In this document: piece after piece, positions 1 through 12,160 of the stretch
Numbering within the stretch: position 1 is the first letter of the stretch
Layout of the letters: the number at the start of each line of letters is the position of its first letter
NCBI RefSeq assembly: GCF_964204645.1
Contig: NC_134026.1
Coordinates: 11,932,450-11,996,449, forward strand
Origin: Tubulanus polymorphus
Taxonomy: Eukaryota > Nemertea > Palaeonemertea > Tubulaniformes > Tubulanidae
Direction: 5' to 3'
Length of the DNA stretch: 64,000 bases
The notes under the pieces: generated by a model
The model's database searches: none
What the model was told of the DNA's origin: nothing
What the model saw: the letters and a program-made list of their open reading frames with translations, nothing else
Program-made: the position numbers and the translations under genes

Positions 1-1
1 A

Positions 2-418
2 AAAGATATTATAAAAACAATTATTCCATCAACATTTAACACAAAACAAAAGAAAATGTATCTATATTTATTATTTAACGATTATTATGAAAAACCTAAA
101 TTAACAGAAGAAGATATGAAAAATATAAAAGAAATATTCAAACAAATATTAATGTATCATTTGGAAAATAGAATAACAGATTCAATAAATTATGAATTCT
201 TTTTAAATAAGATTGTAAATTATTCAAACATAGATATTATAATTCCATTTGACGAATTAACAAACAAAAAGAAACAAAGAGAGCGAGATGAAATGTGGAA
301 CAAGATAGAACTTTATTTAAATGAGAAAAATGAAATGGAAGAAGAACCTAAACAATTAAATGAAAATGAAGAAGCCAATAGTGATTTCGAGTATGATGAT
401 ATTGATTTTATGTTTTAA
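2..418 (+). CDS. C-terminal part of an uncharacterised Polinton-element protein (5' end outside window)
   Basis: The frame is open from the left edge and the first in-frame ATG is at 56, so this is probably the end of a longer protein rather than a gene starting at 56. The visible 138 residues are charged and helical in character, and the last 40 are very acidic (runs of E and D) ending in DFMF. I see no recognisable domain. It converges with the PolB gene on the opposite strand, the usual place for two transcription units to meet inside such an element. Function unknown. Confidence 0.55.
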   Translation, partial: KDIIKTIIPSTFNTKQKKMYLYLLFNDYYEKPKLTEEDMKNIKEIFKQILMYHLENRITDSINYEFFLNKIVNYSNIDIIIPFDELTNKKKQRERDEMWNKIELYLNEKNEMEEEPKQLNENEEANSDFEYDDIDFMF

Positions 419-588
419 TAACCATAAGGTAATGTTTTTATACCATCATCTGAAATATGCCTTTTATCATCAAATGGATTCAAACTAGTTTTTTCAACTT
501 CATTAATGTACATCTCATGATCTTCTGATCTTAAACAATTCATTTTGTGTTTCATTACAATTGAGTTATATAAACACTTTATATAATC

Positions 589-3500
589 TTAAAATTCTAT
601 ATGTTTATCAACCACATGTTTTGTTATTCCTTTTAACTTTTTAGCTTCATGATCTTTTGTTCTATAACTATACATTTTACTTCTTATCCCAACAAATTCA
701 ATCATTTCATCACCCCCTAATTCATCTTTAAACTTACCAGGAATCTTTTTATTATCATTGCTAAATAGTTCATGATCTTTGGGATAATTGCTAAAAATCA
801 AAATGATGTTTTAATGTTTTTAGGTCTTTTGTTATGTCATTTGTCTTGATTTTAGTATGTAGGCGTCAGTATTTTTTTGGATTAATGGGAACCCAGAATT
901 GAATGTTCCATCATCTGTTGATAAATCATAAACATAGTCAGTTGGGTTATATATTTCAAATAAATCTTTAACTTCTTCAGTTAAATCTTTTTCTACATGC
1001 CTTAAATTAAAACAATTTGGTTTAGATTTAATCAACCCAATATTCATATTGAAGCCTAATGAATTACATAATATATTCAATCCTGATATAGCAACTTTTC
1101 CTTTCTGTGCAAAGGTTATCTTTTTATCCTTTGTAAATTTTTTAGTGCCATCTGCGGCATAGAATCCAATGAAGAACCATTTTCTTAAAATATTTTTTGC
1201 ATTTAATACATAATCTGGAACTATCTTTTCTTTTGTTGAAGTATTACTTTTCACTATTGCATGAATATAGAATTCATCATTATATTTTATAGCAAAATCT
1301 TTAGGATTATTTACAAGTATTCTATAAACTGCTGATGATTTCATAACATCCATGATTTTAAATGTTTTATTTGGATAAACTTCTTCACAGAATTTCTTAA
1401 TTCTTTCTAATAATTTTAAGTCTTGATTGCATAAATACCAACAATATTTATTACCCCAAACATAATTATACACACCTGCTGAACCATCACCCATGAAAAA
1501 TCCCTTGATAAAATATTCTTTTTCTTCTAATGTTTTGGGTTCTCCATTATAAATATTATCAATTATTTCATCAAATGACATATGATTCATTCTTTGGAAA
1601 AATCTTTTATGTAATAATTCATCTCCAATTTTATATCAGTTGGTTTTATTTCATCGCCATTTCGTTTAATTAAACTATGATTTTCTGTAACATCTACAAA
1701 CCCTAATTTAGTTCTAACTCTATAGATATTCTTATTTGTTTTATGCCTAATAATATTCTTTAATTTTTTCCATCCATTTCTTGTCCAAACACCCATTAAA
1801 CCATTTATTTGTATTAATTCTTTTTCACCATATGAAATATAACATTCATTTTGTTTTGGAATTATTTCTGAAATTCTTCTTATCAATATTCTATCATTAC
1901 ATTTTAATAATATTGGGGTGTGAGCTGTTACAGAATCAAAATATAATATTTCAATATGCTTTTCCCCAAAAAGTGGTTGTAAAACGTTATAATAAAAATC
2001 ATACATTAATAATTTTGATACTTCTAAAACAGTTGAACCAATAAATATAGGTTTATTAAATTTCATTGACGTTCTTTGTAATTTAACTGCTGTTAAATAA
2101 TCTTCAAATCTTTTATTTCCTAAATGTCTAGGACTTGATTGTAAATGTCTTAATCTTTCAGAATTATTCACTAATTCAATATCATTTCTATTTCTAATAT
2201 TTTCACATGTTTTACCATAAAAACTATTATTCATTAATTTGAAGAAATCTTTTTCAAAATCTGTTTTTGATATTGTTCTCTGTTGAGTATTGAAATCTAT
2301 ATATTTTTCTAACCACTTCGATTGATTAAATTCAATATATCTATGTACTTTCTTTAATTTCATTCCTTGTTTTAGATAAAATTTTTACATTCTATAATGA
2401 ACAATATAATTGTATTTATTATTTTGAGTAAGTATTAATTTTTCTGTAAAAACATGATCTTTCGTTTTTATTTTCTTCTGGTATTCACTTAAATAACTAT
2501 CATCTACAGTTAAATGTTCTGGGCAATAAGGTAAGTTTCTTGTTTTAAACTTTATATTTTCAGGATATTCTAAATCAACTACAAAGAAATAACCAATTGG
2601 TGCTTCATCTTTTAAACTCGCAATTGCGCTTTCCCAATCAGTTTTATCACCATTTTCAACTTCTGTTAATATAAAATTTGTGTATGGTTGAGGTTGCATC
2701 ATTGCCCAACCATATAAATTATTGGCATCAATATATAATAATTTATATTCATCATTTGCTTTAAAATACCTCATAATAATCTCCCATAACACCACTAATT
2801 CCACCTCTAATTGATTTTTCAAATAATAAAACCATATCTGGTTCTTTTAATAAATCTAATTCTACATTTGTATATTTTAAACCACATTGCCAGGTTAAAC
2901 CAGGACTAGAGTAGCAATAACAAGGATCAACATTAAAATGATTCAAATTAACTTCTCTAAATTTTTCAAATATGTCAGCCAATATCATAACATCTGATTT
3001 TTAATATAAATCAACTAATTCGCCATGATTTTTCATCTTAAAATGGTTCCAAATATTTAATGTTTTATTAAACACTTCGTCATTCACATACTCCTCTTTT
3101 AATTGATCATAAAATTGATCTTTTAATAATTCTGTTACATTAAAATCATTGTGTGTTTTATAAAATGAATAAGGAATTGCGCCTTTATATCTCAATAATT
3201 TAAAATCTTGGTCATTTGGATAATAATATCGAGTTATTATAAAATCATTATCAACTAAACTTTTTGCTAAATTATCTAATGAACTTGAAATTGAAATGAA
3301 ATATAATTTTCCGATGTTTTACCTAATAGTTTAAAATCATATTTTCTTACATTTACACCATTCATAGCATTATATTCTTCTATTTCTTGATTAATTGTAC
3401 CCAATTTCTTTGATAATTGTTTTATAAATAGATGGGTATCATAACCCGATAAATTATGAAATAATATTGGTACGAAATTAACTTTCTTAGCTTGTAAATT

Positions 3501-4740
3501 GCAATCTTCATGAGCAGCTCCACGATATTTTCAATTTAAATGATCATGATCTCTAACTTTTTTTATCAAATGAATAAAAACGTTTTTCACAATAACAACA
3601 ATGAGTTGCATAATTAAAATCAATTTCATCTTCTTTTGTCATAACTATTCTTTTATTTTTGTTTAATAATTTTGCAAAATCACTTTCTAATTCAATCATT
3701 TTATCACAAAAATCATTAACTACATTTTCACCTCTAAAAGAAATATATTGACTTTCATATAATTCAGGATAATTTGATTTTATATAAATTCCATAAGCAG
3801 CAGCTCTTTGATGAACTTTTTTAATTGTATTTATAATTGGTGGGTCTTGAATTATGTCTTCATTTAATTCATGTCCTTTGTCCATTGATTTTAATAATTG
3901 CTTTTTGTTATATATTTCTTTTCTATCTTGATCAGTTAATTCTTTATTCAACGATTCAAAATCCCCATAAATTACAAATGGAACAATATTCTTAAATTTA
4001 TGATTAGTAAATTTCAATTTATAATCTTTTTCTGTTGGCATTATTAATTTACAAAAATCTTTATTATCACTAAATTCTTTATGTTTTAATAATGTATTCT
4101 CAGCCATAAATTTAGATAAACATTTTCTACATAGATAAATTTTACGATGATGATCACTTTCTGTTGTTCTAAAGAATAAATCAGTTTGTTTTAACCACAT
4201 ATAATGTTCATTTTCATCTTTTTTGTAATATAACAAATCTATAGCATTTTCATCATCATAATATTCTGTTAAATATAAAGCTTCCAATGTATAATCTTTA
4301 ATATTTTCACCTTTTGTTTTTGGTAATTGCATTAATTCGAATACATTTATTTTCAAATTATTAACTTTTTCTATTTTAGGAATCATTTTTATAGTTACTG
4401 GATATTGATCAATTTTATATAATGTTTCATATTTCCGGTAATCTGTTATTCTACAAACATTTTCCCGTGTTGGATGTAAGCAACTAATAATTGACCATAG
4501 AAAACATTTATTATCTTCATTTTGAATATTTATTACTGCTTTTGTTGTAAATGGTAATTTAATATAAGATGATGCTTTAATATCCTTTTCTGTTGTAAAG
4601 TTTGAATCATTTTTAAACATTTTATTACGTTTTGATGTTTTATTTCTTTTTGTATTATAAACATTTAAATCTAAATATATAATTTCATTCAATGTTAAGC
4701 CAGAACCCTCAAAATATCTTCAATATGACGTTTAAATTCA
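589..4740 (-). pseudogene. Protein-primed family B DNA polymerase of a Polinton, multiply broken, with intein
   Basis: Successive minus-strand frames carry the motifs of a Polinton PolB in the right order: an N-terminal INIQN/CFLWS region, Exo I (DFES near 3960), Exo II (HNLSGYD near 3450), an exo III-like LYxKSDV (near 3000), motif A (DANNLYGWAM near 2720), motif B (KLMNNSFYGKT near 2230), motif C (YFD/TDA, split by an intein) and the C-terminal KMYSY region (near 675). It would copy the element using a terminal protein. Breaks seen: frameshifts near 4710, 3556, 3310, 2800, 1590, 850 and 800; in-frame stops near 3528, 3001 (where family members have Leu) and 2385. Most frameshifts lie in A or T runs, so some could be assembly errors, but the stops argue for decay. 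Confidence 0.93.
871..1934 (-). other. Intein with LAGLIDADG homing endonuclease inside PolB motif C
   Basis: The polymerase reads YFD, then about 354 foreign residues, then TDA, so the insert splits the metal-binding D-T-D. The insert starts with Ser (codon 1932-1934) followed by TAHTP (block A), has VDVTENHSL (block B), two LAGLIDADG-type motifs (GFFMGDGSA near 1490 and GFYAADGT near 1160), VYDLSTDDGTF (block F) and a terminal Asn at 871-873 before Thr+1. Ser1, Asn at the end and Thr+1 are the splicing residues expected; the usual penultimate His is replaced by Lys. Insertion between D and T of the motif matches the site used by PolB inteins of large DNA viruses. A one-base frameshift at 1587-1590 separates the splicing block B from the endonuclease. 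Confidence 0.9.
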
Positions 4741-4754
4741 TTTAATATTTTTTC

Positions 4755-5447
4755 TTACTTCTCTTTTATTTGTGTTTTTGAAATTATTTCTTCAGAGAGT
4801 GTTTGAATATTATAATTCTTTTCTTCTTCTGACTTTATAAAACTTACTTTCCCAGAGATACTAATTTTTGGATATTCAACATCTGTTATCAAATCTAGTA
4901 TTTTTTCTATTATTTCATTAAATTTACTATAATCCTCTATTGTTGTTCCTTTAAAAAATCTAAATATAATAGCTGCAGGACCAATTTTACTATGTAATGT
5001 TTCTAAGATTTCAATTGTATCTTTTATTTCTAGTGAATCAATATAATTTCTAACATTTTCCATGTAAGGTTTATTTGAAATGGATTTAGTTTTTGAAGTT
5101 GGTTTTTTTACTTCTTGAGGTTTATCATCAAAATAATCTTTTCCTAAAACATCATTACTCAAATTTTGGTGGTGTTTTTGTCATTCGAGATGTCTATTAT
5201 AATTCCTTTTTACTATAAATTCATTACAAACTTCACATTTTATTTCATCCACATTCATATTTTCTAATCTTTCTTTTCTTTCATTGGAATTTTCTGGAGT
5301 TTCAAAATCTATTACATTTTTTATATGATTTGCAGTTTTTTCATGTCGTGTTGTATGAGATGTATCGATGTATTTTTTACAATATTGGCAATAATATTGA
5401 TTTTTATTAACATTATTGTTTTCTGGCTGGTGTTCATTCTCCCCCAT
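4755..5447 (-). pseudogene. Twin C2H2 zinc-finger protein or N-terminal part of the PolB polyprotein, broken by an in-frame TGA
   Basis: The frame starts at an ATG in TAATAAATGG, the shared Polinton leader. Two C2H2 fingers are visible: CQYC-x11-H-x5-H at about residues 20-43, and CEVC-x11-H-x5-H at about residues 73-96. The second is interrupted by TGA at 5181-5183, but the frame continues and supplies the last His at exactly the expected spacing, so the stop is a lesion (CGA to TGA would be a one-base change). The rest (4755-5162) is lysine-rich then helical, without a known domain. The frame runs on past a TAA at 4755 into a segment that, after one frameshift near 4710, leads into PolB. 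It may therefore have been the amino end of the polymerase gene. Confidence 0.7.
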
Positions 5448-5485
5448 TTATTAGGAAAAAAAATTACTTGTGGTGATGAGTGGTG
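5445..5485 (-). promoter_or_regulatory. Polinton leader/promoter-like tract ending in TAATAAATGG
   Basis: Read on the minus strand it is CACCACAAGTAATTTTTTT then TCCTAATAAATGG, with the ATG being the start of the zinc-finger/PolB frame. The same tract stands before the plus-strand genes at 57533 and 58017. A T-run followed by TAAATG resembles late promoters of large DNA viruses; function is inferred. Confidence 0.6.
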
Positions 5486-5532
5486 TCTCGCCCTCTCGCC
5501 CTCTGATCTGAAACCCCACTTTTACAATTACT
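5454..5532 (-). repeat. Terminal inverted repeat of the left Polinton (right end)
   Basis: Read inward from 5532 it starts AGTAATTGTAAAAGTGGG, then TTTCAGATCAG, then two copies of AGGGCGAG, then ACACCACTCATCACC and the T-tract leader. The ends at 56096 and 57448 have the same order with AGTACGAG or AGGACGAG doublets. Short direct doublets near the tip and an AG start are typical of Polinton termini. The outer boundary was set where similarity among the three copies stops. Confidence 0.75.
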
Positions 5533-6100
5533 GATAAACAAATCATTTTCACGTATGAAAACAAAATTTGTAAGACTTTGGTTAAAAACAATCAATCTAA
5601 GCCTTTGGACTGCGGAGTTTACAAAATTATTTGTTTTGGCTGTGATAAAATTTACTTTGGAGAAACTGGTCGTGATTTAAAAACTCGAATTTCGGAACAC
5701 AAAAAGGATATAATAAATCAAAAACCGTAGCCAATCACGTTTGGAACACTGGGCATCGTTTTAATTTTGATAAAGCCGAAATTATTTATACTTCCAGCAA
5801 TTACACTAAACGCCACATAGTTGAGTCTGCCCTAATTACTCGTCACTCATATATATGTACCAATTTAAATAATGGCTTTTCTCCGCATAATTCCCTTCTT
5901 TCTAAGTATATTTCTTCATGCCTTGCCAAACACTAATTATTTACTCACTCACCAATTTACTCAATTAACCTGTCCTCCTCTGTATATATACCCCCCTTTT
6001 TAATCTTAATCTCACACCTGACGATGATCTCTAGGGTGAGATTGAAACGTCGTGTCTTTTATATATTTTTGATTGAATAAATAAATTCTGGTTTTTAAAT
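5533..6100 (+). mobile_element. Penelope-like element, 3' end with GIY-YIG endonuclease coding and tail
   Basis: From about 5545 the frame reads GVYKIICFGCDKIYFGETGR then TRISEHKKD, the classic Penelope GIY-YIG module. After one frameshift near 5727 (A-run) it continues with HVWNTGH, HIVESALITRHS and NNGFSPHNSLLSKY, and stops at 5934. The tail holds a hammerhead core and an A+T-rich end near 6090. The endonuclease would nick target DNA for target-primed reverse transcription. The 5' part is missing because the Polinton terminus abuts it at 5532. The frameshift makes this copy defective. Confidence 0.85.
6013..6056 (+). ncRNA. Hammerhead ribozyme core in Penelope-like tail
   Basis: CUGACGA (6018-6024) is followed by a 6-bp stem II (6026-6031 with 6038-6043), GAAA (6044-6047) and the palindrome ACGU. 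Stem I pairs ACAC (6014-6017) with GUGU (6052-6055), predicting cleavage after C6051. A very short stem III with ACGU is the pattern published for hammerheads in Penelope-like elements, which are thought to act as dimers. The core has C where UGAUGA has U. Confidence 0.65.
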
Positions 6101-6869
6101 TATTTTAATCTGTAAATAGTGGGATTTTATCTTAACCCTTACTTTGATCGATAGTGCCCCTTCCCTGTTTTTTTTTTTGTTTGGTTTAAACATGTCTAAC
6201 AACTAAGCTCCCGAATTCATCACTTTTTCAGAAATTCTTTCAAATATTGAAATAGGGCGATTGACCTCGTTATTTATTCGATTGGTAGATTTCGTTTGAT
6301 TTTATGATTTGGGTCCAACATAATGAGTTTTCCGGTTTGCTCGGCTACCCGTACTGGCGGGGTAGTCTAGATAGGCAAATGAAAGCTCCGGTTTGCTGAA
6401 CTACCCCTCTTTGCGGGGATGCGGTATGATGTTTGATCTGACAGTTTCAAGTGGTTAATGGGTGTTTCAAGTGCTTACAACGATGCTTATTACTTAATGT
6501 GGTACATGGTGGTTTAAAAAAAGATTTCATAATGATACGCTCAAAGTATAGGCCTACCGCGTGGGCTTCGTAGAAAGACCACTGTCTGTGGCCTTCCCAA
6601 ATTTTAATTGTTCTGTCCGATTTGGTTTCGTCCAATTGAAAGACTGCCTTTTCCAGTTAGGGCATTTTTGGATCACATCACTCAGGAAATGACTTACGCT
6701 TTTGGGCCCTTTCGTCGGTCCCACGTGTTTCATTTGAGCTGTAGACCACATGGTGACACCATGATGGTCAGAAACTGACCAATTGAGATATTCCCGAGTC
6801 TGAACACCTGACTGCGAATTTCGGAAATTTATCAAGTCATGTTTGTTTTCAAACTACCGAGGTATCATC

Positions 6870-7150
6870 ATTGCAAATTCATAAATTGACCATCACTGAC
6901 CACCACTGACCAATTCAAACTTCTCGAATATGAGTTCGATATACCGCGTTATGGTGTCAAACTAGAAAGGATTCGCCATAAATATTGAGAATTCATAAAT
7001 TTACCATCACTGACCACCACTGACCAATTCAAACTTCTCGAATATGAGAACGATGTACCGCGTTATGGTGTCAAACTAGAAAGGATTCGCCATTGAAAAT
7101 TCATGAATTGACCATCACTGACCACCACTGACCAAGTGAAACTTCTCGAA
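6870..7150 (+). repeat. Three tandem repeats of about 110 bp
   Basis: The motif TGACCATCACTGACCACCACTGACCAA followed by an ACTTCTCGAATATG half recurs at about 6890, 7000 and 7105. The opposite arm has at least four units in reverse complement (22990-23400), so array length changed after the arms formed. Confidence 0.75.
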
Positions 7151-8894
7151 TATCGTCGAATTCGAAAGTGGTTGTCGTCGTATTGTTATTTCTAGAGACC
7201 AGCAGTATGTTTCGCTACTGTTTCTGAATGGCGTTGACATGATGGAAATATATTACTCCTAAATAGGTTACACATCTGGATCACAGCACCTCACTTGCCG
7301 CAGTGCGTAATTTTGACTGCATAGTAATGCTAATACATAAACTTTTTTACTACTTGACTCAAAGCTTGACTCGAATCATCTGAACAGTACTGCGTTTGAA
7401 AACGAATAGAAAATGTTTGCGAGAAGCACCTGCAAATAAGTTATGATAAGATTAAATCTATGGTTAATCGATGCTTAAAAAAACAATTAAATCAGAGGCA
7501 AGATGACTAACAACCGTCTTTCAACCAATCAGCGCGATGCCAATTAATTAAATCATTAAACGCATTAGGCTCCTAATATTTGTAATCATTTGTCGTTCTT
7601 TAAACTTGGCCACTTTTGTTTCAGAAAACCGCGTACTAGACAAGTGGTCACCAAGGCATTAAAAAAGTTTTGAAAATTCGATGGTAACGATTTGTTTCGT
7701 TAATATTTCAAGTTTTTTTAACTCTTGTACAGAATTCACTATATGAAAAGTGTTCATAGGAATTGAAATTCGGTGTGATATCAGTCACCTGTTACCCCTT
7801 TTTCATTGTCAGTTCTTTATTGCACTATCATGCGCTCTTCTAAAATAGAAAAGAACATGTGTGTTTCGTTATAAACAAGGTTAAATTCCAAACGCACATG
7901 AAATATCACACAATATACACATCTAGCATTTTCTCTAACTAGGCCCTTTCCAAATGGCAATTGTTTAGTTTTTTAACGGCCGACATTCAGAAGCTCCTAA
8001 AAACCAGTGGTAGCGCTTGAGATTTTCAGTGTAGGTCACATCTCACATCGACTCGGCTCGCAGTCGGTTCGTTAAATGGGAACACATCTGGTTGACACTA
8101 GTTTCACAGTTGACGAAATCAGAAAACTTTTTTCAAATGCCTTTGATAACATCTTAAACATAGTATTCTTCTTAATTACATTTCGTTGATTCCATAGATA
8201 TGTTTTTATGAAAATTGCTCCAGTTATAACGGATTCAAACATACATGTGAAATCATTATTTTCAAAATATTAAATTTTCTCCGCTTTTGAAGAAATTCTG
8301 ACACAATATCATCTCCACTCGACACATGATTTTACTTCGGCGCCTTTAAGGGAGTGTCCCTTAAAGTTGAGTTCTTACTTAGTCAAACAAGGAGATATGC
8401 CTGATTCCTTTTTAAAATTTAGATTTCGACATATATCATCAAATTACTAGAAAGGGACAGCAGCGTTCGGTCATCCACGAAAAATACCTAAAATGCAGTC
8501 CTAGGGTTATGGAAAAACAGGACACGAAACATACAGAAAAATCCTTTGTTTGGTTGACTGAAATTATTATTGAACTCTTAAATAGCGACATTCAGAGAAA
8601 CAAAAACATAAGAATATATATAATCTCGCCCACCCGTTAAAAAACATAACGTAATGAGGCCATGTGTCATCTTTAATTGAAATCACATTATATTCATTCT
8701 CATGCGAGGATGGGTCCCCAAATTCATAGGATAAGGAGAATAATGGTTTGAATGATGAATACAACTGATAAAGCGCCAATTTCACTGATTCTTGCATATA
8801 AATGCTCAAAGGCGCTTTACAGTAATCGAGTAAACAGGTGCGTTTTTAGGAGTCTTTTGAATTTGAATTCAAATCGGGTGTTCATGACGACTAT

Positions 8895-9302
8895 AGGCGC
8901 TTTTACGAAACTGAATCTTTGTAAATCGATTTAAGTTTCACGTTTACGGCACGCGGTTTAGTGAATCCGATTTGGTAAATCAACTCGTTTATGGACGCGG
9001 TTTAGTAAATTGATTTATTAAATCGACTAACTTGCTCGGCGAGCAAGTTAGTGGCGATTTAGTCAGTGAAATCCAACATGGCGTCATCTTCGACCGCGGG
9101 CTAAAGACATCTATTGCAGACCATCATCTATCAATAATTCGGTCACCATTGACGCCCATTTTCTTTCGAATCGCGACCTTTAGATTGATAAATTGATTCG
9201 ACTCATTTACGAAAAACGATTCGATTTACTAATCCTTACGTTTTCAAACATCGAATCGGATTTAGCTAAACCGAATCAGATTCAATTTCGTAAAAGCGCC
9301 TT
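8895..9302. mobile_element. MITE present only in the left arm
   Basis: The ends are inverted: AGGCGCTTTTACGAAACTGA at the left and the complement of the same at the right. A central palindrome (ACTTGCTCGGCGAGCAAGT, 9029-9047) is present. The opposite arm lacks it and shows the empty site near 20050 (ATGACGAATATTGAGC in this orientation), which proves insertion after the arms separated. No coding sequence. Confidence 0.75.
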
Positions 9303-11617
9303 ATAATTGAGCATTCTAGGGCTGGAGCAAGAAACGTGTGGGATCGTCCGCCAAGGTATCGCTAAGGAGTCAGTCCGTGGTGGCTTTTGAAAGCGACGAC
9401 CGCATATGAATGCATTGATTGAATGACATCTCAAAAGTCAGATTATATAAAATTAAACATGATATACGGATAGGTTCTTCCAATTTGGCCTATACTGGTA
9501 GGCCTAAAAATGAAATGACCCAATATGTGATATAAATGTTCAATCAAAAAGTAGAAAGTGAATCCGTAATTCAGTATGGTAGGCCTATTGTTACAACATC
9601 AAACACTCAAATTCAATCCTTTGTTAAATTGGAAGCCAGTGTAGATGAGCAAGTATCGTGGTCCCTGATTTTAGTTATCGTAATAATTCAAGCCACGCGA
9701 TTTTGAACTGTTCAACAAGTTGGAGTTTGTGTAAAGATGAATGAGTTTGAAATGGAGTGGACTTCAGATATTACTGTTCGCATGCCTATGTCTATTACTT
9801 AATCTTTTTACTTATCATAGAAAATTGTGGTAAAATATTTTACTCGACGGTTGGTTTTAGATTGTATCTCTCCAAGCCAGAGGTAATCACGGATATCGGA
9901 CTACAAAAAATTCCTTGTGTAAAGCTCAACTTTGTAAATTCCTGGAAAAGCTCGCCTCGGATATTTCAATAATGATTAAACATTAATTTTCCCAACGAAA
10001 AACCTAAACAACCAATGTACGCTTGCTTTAAGTTTACCAATGCACTATCGTTGCTTTTTCTAGCTATTTGTACTGTTTGCCGCAAAAAGATTGCATCCTC
10101 TATTACAGGATTTAAGGATACAACTCTAAAACCAGTTAGTTTAAATTAACCATTATACAATATGATACATGACCAAATACACTGTTAATATGAAAAAGAT
10201 CCAATATGCACACATTTCAAATCTCAAACCAAGTTTTATCATTAGAAAATAACGACACGACGTTCGATCGTTCACTAGAGATCATGTTTTTGAATTTGTA
10301 CACAGTGAATTTTCGTATCGTATTATGGTATTATCAATTCTCCGCATTTGAGGGTGACTATTCTACGAATACAAAGTTATTTTTAGCAATGAAGTTTTAA
10401 TTGTCATTTTAAATGTTAACTATCCACTGGTATGTAAACTTACTAACTTTTGGCAACTGACCTCAAATCGTGGAATGGGCTCAGGTAGCCTGCTGATCCA
10501 CTCTTTATTAATACTACTAAAGAAATATTCAGTATAAGACGTAAAAAGTATATTAAAGTACTATTTATCTTTATATCGCAATAATTTGTGTACGTATGAT
10601 TGAAAAACGATATTCTATGGAGTCTCATGTTACGTACTTATGATTATTGTGTATAAGATCAATAATTAGCAACCTTCCACGGATACGAAGCGGCCTAAGT
10701 TTACATCCTACCATAATTTTCTCTAAACTCTCAGCATTATATCAAGATCGGTCTTAGAAAATATATGAAGGACGTGTTCACAGGTTAACGAGGCCAAAAA
10801 TCTTCCTCAAAATTTCAAATTTTTACGAGCAAAGATAATATACTTCATGCTTTTGGTGCAGAAATAATGGATGTCCACAAATTGCAAATTGTGTTTTCAA
10901 AGTAAACGATCCGAGTGTGGAATTGTTTCGAATTCAGGGTTCTCCCATTTACTCTCCGGTATTCTACAATGTTTCAATAAGATACGTAAGTCGCACTTTT
11001 GTTGTGATACAGCTTTCTCTATTGGTCAGCGTTGTGATCACTTAAAATTACCCATAAGTTTGAATTCTCACTGAACTACTACATCCCTTATAACGAATAT
11101 ATATTTCATATGAGGCGATTAACTTTGATGATCTGTGGTCAGTGGACAGCAGTTACGAAACATTCAAAACTACTACATAATCTTCCATCTATTCATTATT
11201 CATATATATGATATGATATGATATGATATAATATCTCCTTTAGTGTTCAGTTTAAACGTCTTGAACGCAAAAGTTTGACAAGTTTCGCATAATGGTACCG
11301 ATACGCACGTTCACACTAGTGAAATGTGCACGTTACAGGTTCAAATGCGCACGTTACAATTACAAATCGAAACGTTGTTCGTTCAAAACCCGATGTGAAA
11401 ATCTTTTGCATTTAGTGGGAAATTTCAGAGTTAGCTCGCTTCCTACAATAAAAATTGGACAAGACTTTTAAATCGACACATTTAATAAGAGTAGTACTGA
11501 CGAAGGATTCAGGCAATACCCCGTGTTATTTCTAAAAACATTTAACCGGTAATTAGACAGTACTGGTGTAGCTTGTACAGGTAAAAGAGTTATTATATTT
11601 ACGTTCAGACCGAATGA

Positions 11618-12160
11618 AATTATTTGATACGAGACACGACTAAGTTGTGTCCGAAACAGATAAATATAGCTATGTGGTCAGTATTGGTCAAGATTTGGTC
11701 ACTTGAATAGTTGTTAGATGAAAGCCCACACTATTTCTAATTATTTGACACCAAACACGACTGTGTTGCTTCTAGAATAAACAAATTACTTTAAGGTCAG
11801 TATTGGTAAAATATTGGTCAGTTAAATAGTTGTTAGATCATAGCCCGCACCGTATCTAGTAGCTCGACGCCCAAACACGATTTTATTGCTTTACTAAACA
11901 TATAAATTACATATGGTGGGTTCTAGTTAGTGGTAACTGGTCAGTACTGGTCAAGCATTGGTCAGTTAAACAATTTTTAGTTTAATGTCCACATTATATC
12001 TAGTTATTTGACACCAAATAACTTAATTGTTTGCAAAACAGATAATTTACTATATAGCCAGTACTGGTCATGCATTGGTCAGTTGATAAACCAAGGTCCA
12101 CGCCACGAGTTATTTGATACTAAACATTATTGTGTCGTTTCGGAAAATTTATCTGTTGGG
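11618..12160 (+). repeat. Five degenerate tandem repeats carrying GGTCAGTACTGGTCA blocks
   Basis: Units of roughly 110-140 bp start TTATTTGACACC(A)AA, continue with a GTTGCTT-like block and end in GGTCAGTACTGGTCAAGCA then TTGGTCAGTT. The counterpart in the other arm lies at 17330-17600 with fewer units. GGTCA half-sites in pairs are incidental binding motifs at most; I assign no function. Confidence 0.65.

Larger units (their letters stand above)
1..5532. mobile_element. Polinton/Maverick-like element, right-hand end (left part outside window)
   Basis: This is a strongly A+T-rich block ending at a terminal repeat whose outermost bases read CT (AG when read inward), as in Polintons. It carries a protein-primed PolB gene and a zinc-finger segment on the minus strand and the 3' end of an unknown plus-strand gene. 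The terminal 80-odd bases match the ends at 56096 and 57448, which belong to an element with integrase, packaging ATPase and capsid genes. The immediate right neighbour is the coding sequence of a Penelope-like element, so the Polinton probably inserted into that element; the other junction lies outside the window. Confidence 0.85.

Noticed and set aside
1781-2044. Plus-strand 87-codon frame over the intein start
   Set aside because: Antisense to well-supported PolB/intein coding.
11210-11232. GATAT-rich tract as a CRISPR or satellite array
   Set aside because: Only a short GATAT microsatellite; no spacers and no regular longer repeat.
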